17,999 nt of DNA from RGIG4608 sp045637205 (lineage in GTDB: Bacteria; Bacillota; Clostridia; Oscillospirales; CAG-272), in NCBI GenBank assembly GCA_045637205.1, contig JAZTYY010000060.1:1-17999 (forward strand), written 5' to 3'. Positions within the stretch are counted from its first letter, which is position 1; each line of letters starts with the position of its first letter. The position numbers and the translations under genes are program-made. Below the pieces are notes generated by a model, which was not told where the DNA came from, searched no databases, and saw nothing but the letters and a program-made list of their open reading frames with translations. Shown in pieces: positions 4,865-11,409 of the stretch.

Positions 4865-4883
4865 AAATATCTCCTTGAATTTT

Positions 4884-4912
4884 ATTTTACTTTTATTTTT
4901 TGTAAAATTCAA
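4884..4912 (-). promoter_or_regulatory. Promoter of the proline-rich gene
   Basis: On the minus strand: TTGAAT (4907-4912), 17 bp, TAAAAT (4884-4889). It lies between the terminator at 4931-4954 and the start codon at 4864. Confidence 0.55.
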
Positions 4913-4930
4913 AAAAATATTCATACAAAA

Positions 4931-4954
4931 AAACGAGCCGCGTGCGGCTCGTTT
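4931..4954 (-). terminator. Terminator of the DUF4282-like gene
   Basis: AAACGAGCCG (4931-4940) pairs with CGGCTCGTTT (4945-4954) around a 4-nt loop. The minus-strand continuation is TTTTTTTG. It lies 16 bp past the stop codon. Confidence 0.9.
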
Positions 4955-4970
4955 AATTTGATTTGTTTAA

Positions 4971-5546
4971 TTAATATTGCATTCCACAGCCTGTGCACTT
5001 GCCGTTGGGATCAACCTGTCCGCCACAAACCTTGCAGAAACGAGGCTTATTTACTGCGGGTGCTGCAGGAGCTGCAGGAGCCTTGGGAGCTACAGGAGCC
5101 TTGGGAGCTTCAACTGCCTTGCCCTCAAGCTTATTATTGATTTCGATTGTATTCTTAACAAGAAGGATGAACATCATAATTGCTTCATACATCAATCTGA
5201 TAACTATGGGAGCAGCAATCATAATCACGAAGCCCCAGTAACCAACCCACTCATATTCGTAGTGGTACATAGAAGTGTATGTGTGGTAGTTATATCCGTC
5301 GTATACGTATATTTTTTCAACCTGGAAAAGTGTGAAGAAACCGTAAAGGATACCTGTCAATGTTGAAAGAACGTAAAGGAACTTCATAACCTTTTCAAGC
5401 CACAAATCCTTGAAGTTGAACAAATCGTGAAGGAATTTGAAGAACTTATTCTTGATGTTCTTCTTGTTAACGATAAAAATGTAAGCCAAAATTGTAGCAG
5501 CCAAGCCCATAATTCCGGCAAGAGTATAAATTACTGTTGTTGTCAT
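4971..5546 (-). CDS. DUF4282-like membrane protein with C-terminal zinc ribbon
   Basis: This 191-residue protein starts at an ATG preceded by AGGAGG. Residues 4-25 form one membrane segment. Residues 41-140 resemble DUF4282: FNFKDLWLEKVMKFLYVL, a second TM, an exposed loop, and a third TM in GFVIMIAAPIVIRLMYEAIMMFILL. The loop between TM2 and TM3 (77-102) is unusually rich in tyrosine, with about ten Tyr in 26 residues. A proline/alanine linker (147-164) encoded by tandem short repeats leads to a zinc ribbon, C171xxC174 and C184xxC187. The function of DUF4282 proteins is unknown. It is monocistronic, with its own promoter, an inverted repeat at the start site and a terminator. Confidence 0.8.
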   Translation of the reverse strand: MTTTVIYTLAGIMGLAATILAYIFIVNKKNIKNKFFKFLHDLFNFKDLWLEKVMKFLYVLSTLTGILYGFFTLFQVEKIYVYDGYNYHTYTSMYHYEYEWVGYWGFVIMIAAPIVIRLMYEAIMMFILLVKNTIEINNKLEGKAVEAPKAPVAPKAPAAPAAPAVNKPRFCKVCGGQVDPNGKCTGCGMQY

Positions 5547-5571
5547 AACAGCCTCCTAAGATGTTTTTGTT

Positions 5572-5587
5572 ATAGGAATTTTCCTAT
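5572..5587 (-). promoter_or_regulatory. Inverted repeat at the transcription start of the DUF4282-like gene
   Basis: ATAGGAA (5572-5578) and TTCCTAT (5581-5587) are perfect 7-bp inverted arms separated by 2 bp. The site covers roughly +1 to +16 after the -10 at 5595-5600, where a repressor would act. The binding protein is unknown. Confidence 0.45.
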
Positions 5588-5594
5588 TATCGAC

Positions 5595-5623
5595 ATAATA
5601 GCACATATTTTCCCCCTTGTCAA
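5595..5623 (-). promoter_or_regulatory. Promoter of the DUF4282-like gene
   Basis: On the minus strand: perfect TTGACA (5618-5623), 17 bp, TATTAT (5595-5600) preceded by TGC (extended -10). Confidence 0.8.
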
Positions 5624-5653
5624 TCCTTTTGGCAAGAATTAGGGGAAATATAG

Positions 5654-5681
5654 AGAAAACCACCCATTTGGGTGGTTTTCT
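5654..5681 (-). terminator. Terminator after the YbjN-like gene
   Basis: AGAAAACCACCC (5654-5665) pairs with GGGTGGTTTTCT (5670-5681) around ATTT, a 12-bp perfect stem starting at the last base of the stop codon. The U-rich part is inside and just after the stem on the minus strand. Confidence 0.75.
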
Positions 5682-6466
5682 TATGGAATATTAATATTAA
5701 CAGATACGCAACCGTGCTTATCTCGTTGTATAATTGAATAGTTGGCGTTCTCAATTTTCTCACAACCAAGCGCATAAAGCTTATTAATAACGTAATCGTT
5801 AATTGCTTCCTTAAATAATACATCCTCACCATATGTCTTTTTAAGCGCCGAAAGTTTAGCAAAGCCTGGCCTATATCCTACAACATGATATTGTGAAGCG
5901 TTTGCCTTATATTGTGCCATTATCATTTCTTCAAGCTCACTCTTGGTGATAGTGAAAATATAGCCTCTTCTATTTTCATCCTCAACAAGCTCATGCAAAC
6001 TGCATCTTCTTGAAAACTCCTCAAGCGTAATTGTTTTGTTGGCAAACGAACGGAATATATCATAATATGCATCCATCGTACCGTACACCGTTGCGGTCAT
6101 ATATTTAATAACCTCGGTATTAATTGAGCCGTCGCGATAGCTGTTGCTCAAACGGAAATAGAAATAGCCTTGCCTTGCATTATAGTCGAAAAAGCCAACT
6201 CTCATCACGTGATTCAGTCGAGTAATAGCAATTGAAACGTCACTTTCAACATCAGCATCAAAGACTATATTAACCACACCCATCATTTCAATGGATTGGT
6301 TTTCATCATCAACTGCTGCAACCAACACTATTTCATTTTTTTTAAACGATGCCACCGCTCGAATACTCATTTGTTCGATATTTTCGTTATATGCTAAATT
6401 AAATTCATTGAATCCCTGCTTAATTACATTAAGTGCCTCAATTGCACGATTATTCGTACCATTCAT
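5681..6466 (-). CDS. YbjN-like domain protein of unknown function
   Basis: This 261-residue cytoplasmic protein has no signal peptide or membrane segment. Residues about 10-145 resemble the YbjN / secretion-chaperone-like fold: a helix, a strand pair (IRAVASFKKNEIVLVAAV), a helix with ITRLNHVMRVGFFDYN, strands GYFYFRLSNSYRDGSI, then a long helix with VIKYMTATVYGTMDAYYDIFRSF. The C-terminal part (150-261) is not recognised. Its ATG lies inside the 3' end of the upstream membrane-protein gene (17-bp overlap), so translation of the two is coupled, which suggests a joint function. YbjN proteins have been tied to stress and motility in enterobacteria, but no role can be transferred. The family assignment is moderate. 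Confidence 0.6.
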   Translation of the reverse strand: MNGTNNRAIEALNVIKQGFNEFNLAYNENIEQMSIRAVASFKKNEIVLVAAVDDENQSIEMMGVVNIVFDADVESDVSIAITRLNHVMRVGFFDYNARQGYFYFRLSNSYRDGSINTEVIKYMTATVYGTMDAYYDIFRSFANKTITLEEFSRRCSLHELVEDENRRGYIFTITKSELEEMIMAQYKANASQYHVVGYRPGFAKLSALKKTYGEDVLFKEAINDYVINKLYALGCEKIENANYSIIQRDKHGCVSVNINIP

Positions 6467-7166
6467 AGCTTAATTCCTCTTGATATGAAATTTGTTCGGG
6501 GTTGGGTCCTTCATCCACGAAGGGATTTTCAACCCACTTTTTTATCATAAAAATTGAAGTCCACCAAAGTATGGGGTCAAATATATTACCGTAATAATAT
6601 ATAACTTCTTGTAAGCCTTCATATAAAGTAATACCCGTAATTTTGAATGTCACAAAATTAAGTGCAAAAGAACCAAAAGTAATAAATGTATTAACACCAA
6701 AAAGTATATAGAAAAAGACGTTAAAAAGCTTTCTCTTTCCTGCCCATCTTTCATCACAATAAGAATAAATGGATAAGGCTAAAAAGGTATACGTCACAAT
6801 TTCGATAATCATACGTCCACAAAGCATCAAAACAACAGCTATATTTCCAAAACTATCCTCCGGTGCTATAAGCATAAGTGAATTATACGTATTATTAACT
6901 TGAACCACCATATTAAACAAACCATTAAACATCACAGCAACAAATGGAATAACCAAAAGCTTTGTTCTTTGTCGCTTAAATAGTAAAACAACCATCAACA
7001 CGAAAGTGGGAAAAACTAACAACGTATAAGGTATTCCCAAAATGCTAAAATTATTTATATTAATTAGCAATATAAAAAAATCAAACGCAAGCCATGTTAT
7101 AAAGGGGATAAATGCCCAAGCAATTTTGGTTTTTCTTTCACCCAACAAATACTCATTGTAATCCAT
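6450..7166 (-). CDS. Polytopic membrane protein of unknown function
   Basis: This 238-residue protein has about six predicted membrane segments: roughly 17-36, 42-62, 70-90, 106-128, 145-168 and 187-205. The N terminus (MDYNEYLLGERKTK) is short and charged, the C terminus (VDEGPNPEQISYQEELSYEWYE) acidic and likely cytoplasmic. No family motif is recognised. The start follows GGAGGAAGCTTT. It is the first gene of a two-gene operon with the overlapping YbjN-like gene and is preceded by a strong promoter at 7197-7225. A role as membrane anchor or partner of the YbjN-like protein is inferred only from the overlap. Confidence 0.7.
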   Translation of the reverse strand: MDYNEYLLGERKTKIAWAFIPFITWLAFDFFILLININNFSILGIPYTLLVFPTFVLMVVLLFKRQRTKLLVIPFVAVMFNGLFNMVVQVNNTYNSLMLIAPEDSFGNIAVVLMLCGRMIIEIVTYTFLALSIYSYCDERWAGKRKLFNVFFYILFGVNTFITFGSFALNFVTFKITGITLYEGLQEVIYYYGNIFDPILWWTSIFMIKKWVENPFVDEGPNPEQISYQEELSYEWYE

Positions 7167-7196
7167 AAAGCTTCCTCCAAAATAATCTTTAGTTGA

Positions 7197-7225
7197 ATTA
7201 TATCACATATTTTGCAATTTGTAAA
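7197..7225 (-). promoter_or_regulatory. Promoter of the membrane protein / YbjN-like operon
   Basis: On the minus strand: TTTACA (7220-7225), 17 bp, TATAAT (7197-7202) within TGTGATATAAT. It diverges from the promoter at 7254-7281. Confidence 0.85.
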
Positions 7226-7253
7226 TATAAAGCCACAATTTATATACAACAAC

Positions 7254-7281
7254 TTGACACGCAAGAAAAAAATGCTATAAT
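7254..7281 (+). promoter_or_regulatory. Promoter of the zinc-ribbon membrane protein gene
   Basis: Perfect TTGACA (7254-7259), 16 bp, perfect TATAAT (7276-7281) preceded by TGC (extended -10). Confidence 0.9.
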
Positions 7282-7312
7282 TAATATATAAACAAGGCAA
7301 GGAGAACTTTTT

Positions 7313-7891
7313 ATGGCAAAAATATGCAAGGAATGCAACTTAAAGCACGACAACAGTGCCGACAAGTGTGCAAGATGTGGCGCACCACTTGAAGTAATTC
7401 AAAAAGACGTTAAAAAGAAAAAAATTATCCTTTTTTCAATCCTTGGATTAGTTTTGACAATAGCCCTTATTGTCGGAATTATCTATATCACAAGCCCTGA
7501 GGCAAGGGTTAGGGGTATTATGGAGGATATGAAGGATGGCAACACCGAGGGCGTTGTTGAATCATTCCCTGAATTCTTTATAGAAGCAAATGGTGGCAAG
7601 GCAGTACTTATCGAATATTATGACACTTGGATACAAAGTGAATCAAACTATATCTTCTCTTATAACATCGACGAGGTGGTTGGCCCATCAACAAAAGAAG
7701 AAAATGCAATTCGCAAATCCTTGGTTTACTACACACATGCAGGCTACGATGAATCAAAGCTCCAAGATATCAAAGCAGTATGGTTGGATATGAGGGGAGG
7801 AATCCCTGGATTTTGGGGTGAATCCTTGGAAAAATTCGTTATGATTAAATATGACGGTCAGTGGTATTGGTGGCCCTTCTTTGATGTATAA
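7313..7891 (+). CDS. Zinc-ribbon, single-pass membrane protein with extracytoplasmic domain
   Basis: This 192-residue protein starts with a cytoplasmic zinc ribbon (C5xxC8 and C19xxC22), followed by a basic stretch (KKDVKKKK) and one membrane helix (about 38-59). The remaining 130 residues should be outside: a helical start (RVRGIMEDMKDGNTEGVVESFPEFF) and a beta-rich end (FVMIKYDGQWYWWPFF), an arrangement seen in NTF2/DUF4878-like extracellular domains, though the assignment is weak. The start is preceded by AAGGAG. It is monocistronic, with a near-consensus promoter and a strong terminator. Its ligand and role are unknown; the zinc-ribbon plus membrane helix layout echoes the DUF4282-like protein nearby with the order of parts reversed. 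Confidence 0.8.
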   Translation: MAKICKECNLKHDNSADKCARCGAPLEVIQKDVKKKKIILFSILGLVLTIALIVGIIYITSPEARVRGIMEDMKDGNTEGVVESFPEFFIEANGGKAVLIEYYDTWIQSESNYIFSYNIDEVVGPSTKEENAIRKSLVYYTHAGYDESKLQDIKAVWLDMRGGIPGFWGESLEKFVMIKYDGQWYWWPFFDV

Positions 7892-7897
7892 AAAGAT

Positions 7898-7931
7898 AGA
7901 GGAAGAACGTTCTGTTCTTCCTCTTTTTTTG
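7898..7931 (+). terminator. Terminator between convergent genes
   Basis: AGAGGAAGAAC (7898-7908) pairs with GTTCTTCCTCT (7914-7924), followed by TTTTTT. It serves the zinc-ribbon gene and may also work weakly for the convergent aldolase gene. Confidence 0.9.
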
Positions 7932-8957
7932 TTAAATTATACTTGCAAGTGCTTTAATATCCTCTTTTGTTGTTGCAAAGGACGTTGCAAAGCGCACAAC
8001 TGTGCGATTTTCATCAATGCGCTCCCAAAATCCGAAACGGCATTTTTCAGAAATTTTCGCCATTTGCTCATTAGTAAGTATCACAAATTGTTGATTTGTT
8101 GGTGAATCAAGGAAAAATTCATATCCGCGGGAAGCAAAAAGCTCCTTTAATTCTTCAGCGCGATCAATTGCATTTTGGCTGATTTCAAAATACAAGCCGT
8201 CCTCAAACAGTGCTTCAAATTGCACTCCCGTAAGACGCCCCTTGGCAAGCATTGCACCGTGCTGCTTTGTTTGTGAAAGGAAATATGGGGGTGTTTGTCC
8301 CTTTTTAAATACAACCGCTTCACCGCAAAGTGCACCAACCTTTGTTCCTCCTATATAGAATACGTCGCAAAGAGAAGCAATGTCAGCAAGACTTACGTCG
8401 GTGTGTCTGCTCATAAGTCCATAACCAAGACGAGCACCATCAAGGAAGAGCTTCATGCCGTATTTATCACAAATTTCACGAAGAGAAATAAGCTCGCTCT
8501 TTGAGTAAAGTGTGCCGTATTCAGTTGGGTGAGAAATATAAACCATTCCAGGACGAACCATCATCGCGTTGTTTTCATCACCGTAAAAGGTTTCAAGATA
8601 TAATGATAACACGTCTGAGGGCAATTTGCCACAGGATCCGTCAAGCTCAATTACCTTGTGACCCGTATATTCAATTGCGCCCACCTCGTGAAGTGCAATG
8701 TGTCCCGTTTTGGCTGAAACAACGCCCTCATAATCACGAAGCATTGTTGAAATAACAACGGCATTTGCCTGCGTTCCACCCGTAAGGAAGAAAACCTCAC
8801 TTTCAGGGGATGAGCAAGCGCTCTTTATAAGCTCCTTCGCGCGATTTGTGTGGGCATCATTGCCATAGCCCGACATAACCTCACCATTAGTTCTAACAAG
8901 AGCCTCAAGCACCCTTTCGTGCGCGCCAATTATATAATCACTTTCAAAGGAAAGCAT
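7932..8957 (-). CDS. ltaE: Low-specificity L-threonine aldolase (PLP-dependent)
   Basis: This 341-residue fold-type I PLP enzyme splits L-threonine or L-allo-threonine into glycine and acetaldehyde in the cytoplasm. The PLP lysine is K206 in FYIGGTKVG, D173 in LDGAR contacts the pyridine nitrogen, the phosphate loop is LTGGTQAN (58-65) and H90 (ALHEVGA) is the ring-stacking position. MSGYGND (28-34) and HPTEYGTLYS also match the family. Length fits the usual 330-350. The start follows AGGTGAT. It stands alone between a repeat-rich region and a convergent gene. The wider family also includes related beta-eliminating lyases, so substrate stereochemistry cannot be fixed from sequence alone. Confidence 0.92.
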   Translation of the reverse strand: MLSFESDYIIGAHERVLEALVRTNGEVMSGYGNDAHTNRAKELIKSACSSPESEVFFLTGGTQANAVVISTMLRDYEGVVSAKTGHIALHEVGAIEYTGHKVIELDGSCGKLPSDVLSLYLETFYGDENNAMMVRPGMVYISHPTEYGTLYSKSELISLREICDKYGMKLFLDGARLGYGLMSRHTDVSLADIASLCDVFYIGGTKVGALCGEAVVFKKGQTPPYFLSQTKQHGAMLAKGRLTGVQFEALFEDGLYFEISQNAIDRAEELKELFASRGYEFFLDSPTNQQFVILTNEQMAKISEKCRFGFWERIDENRTVVRFATSFATTKEDIKALASII

Positions 8958-8981
8958 AATATCACCTCATTTCTATTTGAT

Positions 8982-9010
8982 ATTTTATCATAATAATAAG
9001 AAGTTGTCAA
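8982..9010 (-). promoter_or_regulatory. Threonine aldolase promoter
   Basis: On the minus strand: perfect TTGACA (9005-9010), 17 bp, TAAAAT (8982-8987) preceded by TGA (extended -10). Confidence 0.8.
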
Positions 9011-9022
9011 CAAACAAATAAC

Positions 9023-9376
9023 TTGGGATTTATCTGTGCACTTTGTTCGCACAGACTAAAGCTGTTGTTTTGCTCCGCTTTTTCAAAAGCGGAAGCCCAG
9101 CGGCTTGAGCGTAAAAACGGCATTTTCTTTTTGCAAAGCTTTTTCTTTTGTGCCTCTTGTGGCAAAAGAAAAAGCGTCTAACAAATCTTGATACCAAAAG
9201 GGTTTAGCCGCTTTTCTTTGGCAAAAAGAGCCGCAAAGAAAAGCTAACAAAAGAAACGGCGAATACGGAGCTACGCGCCCCGTACCCGCGCCACTGCGCG
9301 TGGAGCGCCACCTTTGAAAAGGTGGACGAAACAATCGCGAAAAGTGAGTGCGAACATTCCGACAAATCAAAATTTG
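9023..9376. repeat. Hairpin-rich intergenic repeat region
   Basis: No gene is supported between the aldolase and cysS. The stretch holds TCTGTGC/GCACAGA (9033-9055), TCCGCTTTT/AAAAGCGGA (9074-9093), a long stem GCTTTTTCTTTTG...CC with GG..AAAAGAAAAAGC (9138-9175), a related GCTTTTCTTTG/CAAAGAAAAGC (9210-9244), a GC-rich core (9260-9310) and CCACCTTT/AAAGGTGG (9308-9325). It shares GGATTTATCTGTGC with 3849-3862 (here 9026-9039) and ends in AAATCAAAATTTG (9364-9376), also present twice near 3778 and 4013. The GC-rich core stands out from the AT-rich surroundings. It looks like a mosaic of intergenic repeats; no T-box motif for cysS was found. Confidence 0.6.
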
Positions 9377-9413
9377 AAAAATAAATATAATCATAAATAA
9401 AAGAGGTAAAAAA

Positions 9414-10859
9414 ATGAAGCTTTATAACACAGCTACAAGACAAAGAGAAGAATTTGTTCCAAATGAGCCCGGTAAGGTTAGCATGTATACATGTGGCCCC
9501 ACAGTTTACCACTTTGCTCACATTGGAAATCTTCGTTCATACATTATGGAAGACGTGCTTGAAAAGTACTTCCGCTACGTTGGTTATGACGTAACTCGCG
9601 TTATGAATATTACTGACGTGGGACACTTGGCATCAGATGCCGATGAGGGTGAAGACAAGATGCTTAAGGGCGCAAAGAGAGAGAATAAGTCCGTTATGGA
9701 AATTGCAAAGTTCTATACCGATGCTTTCTTCTCCGACTGCGAAAAGCTCAATATTAAGACTCCCGACGTAGTTGAGCCGGCAACAGGTTGCATTGATGAA
9801 TTCATCAAGGTTATTGAGGGACTCATCGAAAAAGGATATGCATATCTTGCTGGTGGAAACGTTTATTTCGACACATCCAAGCTCGAAAAATACTATATTT
9901 TCAACGATTTCAAGGAAGAAGACCTTGCAGTTGGTGTTCGTGAAGGCGTTGAAGAGGATACAAACAAGAAGAACAAGAACGACTTTGTTCTTTGGTTTAC
10001 AAAGTCAAAATTTGAAGATCAGGCACTCAAGTGGGATTCTCCTTGGGGCGTTGGATATCCCGGCTGGCACATTGAATGCTCTTGCATTAGCATGAAGCAT
10101 CTCGGTGATAAGCTCGACATCCACTGTGGTGGTATCGACAATGCGTTCCCCCACCACACAAACGAAATTGCGCAAAGTGAGGCATATATTGGTCACAAGT
10201 GGTGCAATTATTGGTTCCACGTTCTTCACCTTAACACAAACAGTGGTAAGATGAGCAAATCCACAGGTGAATTTTTGACAGTTTCCTTGCTTGAATCAAA
10301 GGGCTATGACCCCATGGAATACCGTTTCTTCTGTATGCAGAGCCATTATAGAAAGAACCTTGTGTTCAGCTATGAAAACCTTGATAATGCAAAAATTGCT
10401 TACAATAAGCTTATTACAAAGATAGCAACTCTTAAAGAGGATGGAGAAGTGGACGCTGAGGCATTTGCCACTCTCAAGACAAGATTTACTGACGCGATGG
10501 ATAACGATTTGCTTACATCCTTGGCGGTAACTGCTCTTTACGATGTTCTTAAGGCAAAGACAAATGATGCAACAAAGCTTGCGCTTATTGCTGACTTTGA
10601 TAGAGTACTTTCTCTTGATCTCATCGGTCACGCAAACGTAATGAGAGCAAAGATGGAAGAAGAAGCAAAGAAGGCACTTGCAGCTCCCGAGGGTGTTTCT
10701 GAAGAGCTTGCGCGCGAGGTTGAAGCACTTATTGAAGAAAGAAAGCTTGCAAAGAAGGAAAAGAACTTTGCTCGCGCTGACGAAATCAGACAATATCTTG
10801 CAGGCAAGGGAATTACCCTTGTTGACACATCTGCAGGAACAACGTATAAGCTCTCTTAA
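9414..10859 (+). CDS. cysS: Cysteinyl-tRNA synthetase
   Basis: This 481-residue class I aminoacyl-tRNA synthetase charges tRNA-Cys with cysteine in the cytoplasm. The signature HIGN is at 36-39 and KMSKS at 279-283. The catalytic zinc, which selects cysteine, is held by C27 (MYTCGPTVY), C222 (WHIECS), H247 and E251 (FPHHTNE). A DALR-type helical domain and a basic C-terminal segment (AKKEKNFARADEIRQYL) complete the protein, and the length is standard. The start follows AGAGG at a close distance. Upstream lies a repeat-rich region with no clear T-box leader, which many Firmicute cysS genes have. A GtrA-like gene starts one base after the stop codon and is probably translationally coupled. Confidence 0.97.
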   Translation: MKLYNTATRQREEFVPNEPGKVSMYTCGPTVYHFAHIGNLRSYIMEDVLEKYFRYVGYDVTRVMNITDVGHLASDADEGEDKMLKGAKRENKSVMEIAKFYTDAFFSDCEKLNIKTPDVVEPATGCIDEFIKVIEGLIEKGYAYLAGGNVYFDTSKLEKYYIFNDFKEEDLAVGVREGVEEDTNKKNKNDFVLWFTKSKFEDQALKWDSPWGVGYPGWHIECSCISMKHLGDKLDIHCGGIDNAFPHHTNEIAQSEAYIGHKWCNYWFHVLHLNTNSGKMSKSTGEFLTVSLLESKGYDPMEYRFFCMQSHYRKNLVFSYENLDNAKIAYNKLITKIATLKEDGEVDAEAFATLKTRFTDAMDNDLLTSLAVTALYDVLKAKTNDATKLALIADFDRVLSLDLIGHANVMRAKMEEEAKKALAAPEGVSEELAREVEALIEERKLAKKEKNFARADEIRQYLAGKGITLVDTSAGTTYKLS

Positions 10860-10860
10860 A

Positions 10861-11346
10861 ATGAAAAGGTTGTTTGAAAAATATCGCGAGATAATCACCT
10901 ATATTTTCTTTGGTGTTATCACAACTGTGGTTTCGTGGACTGTTTATTTTAGCATTTTGCTCTTTGCGGAGCATATTTGCAGAGTTTCACCCGAATCCAT
11001 CGAATACAATGTTATAAGGCTTATTGCTCAAATTCTGCACTGGATAGCGGGCGTGATTGTTGCATTTGTTACTAATAAAAAGTGGGTATTCAAGGCAGGT
11101 GGAACAACAAAGCAAGAAACTGTTAGCGAGCTTGTGAAATTTTCAATTTCTCGACTTGGAACATTTGGACTTGACACTATGCTTACTTTTGGTACAGTAT
11201 GGCTTTTGAATGTATTGAATTACGTTCCGTTCAAGTTTATTTTAACCTTTACCGCAGACGTTTGGTCCAAGATTGTGGCAAGTGTGGTAGTTATAATTAC
11301 AAATTACGTTATAAGTAAATTCTTCGTCTTTAAAAAGGAAAAATAA
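10861..11346 (+). CDS. GtrA-family membrane protein
   Basis: This 161-residue protein has four membrane helices (about 10-33, 52-71, 97-118 and 128-153). The family repeat is visible twice: AFVTNKKWVF (68-77) ends the first half and NYVISKFFVF (148-157) the second. GtrA proteins are thought to help move polyprenyl-phosphate-linked sugars across the membrane for cell-surface glycosylation. The ATG at 10861 is one base after the cysS stop and no separate ribosome binding site is evident, so translation probably relies on coupling to cysS. No glycosyltransferase is adjacent, so its pathway is unknown. A longer reading frame starting inside cysS is not credible. Confidence 0.88.
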   Translation: MKRLFEKYREIITYIFFGVITTVVSWTVYFSILLFAEHICRVSPESIEYNVIRLIAQILHWIAGVIVAFVTNKKWVFKAGGTTKQETVSELVKFSISRLGTFGLDTMLTFGTVWLLNVLNYVPFKFILTFTADVWSKIVASVVVIITNYVISKFFVFKKEK

Positions 11347-11371
11347 GTTGTTCATAATAACTAAAAAAATT

Positions 11372-11400
11372 ATCCCCCAAGCAGTGCTTGGGGGATTTTG
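11372..11400. terminator. Bidirectional terminator between gtrA-like and acyltransferase genes
   Basis: ATCCCCCAAGC (11372-11382) pairs with GCTTGGGGGAT (11386-11396) around AGT. T-rich sequence follows on the plus side (TTTGATTTGTTTTTT) and an A-run precedes it (U-tract on the minus strand), so it can serve both convergent units. Confidence 0.9.
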
Positions 11401-11409
11401 ATTTGTTTT

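Noticed and set aside
9023..9413. T-box riboswitch in front of cysS.
   Set aside because: No T-box core resembling GGGTGGNACCGCG and no antiterminator/terminator pair was found in the leader.
9083..9521. Two minus-strand frames of about 100 codons across the repeat region upstream of cysS.
   Set aside because: They run through hairpins and into the start of cysS on the opposite strand, have no ribosome binding site and no protein-like composition.
10296..10898. A 200-codon minus-strand frame opposite cysS.
   Set aside because: It is an antisense shadow of a certain gene: cysteine-rich, low-complexity translation and no start signals.
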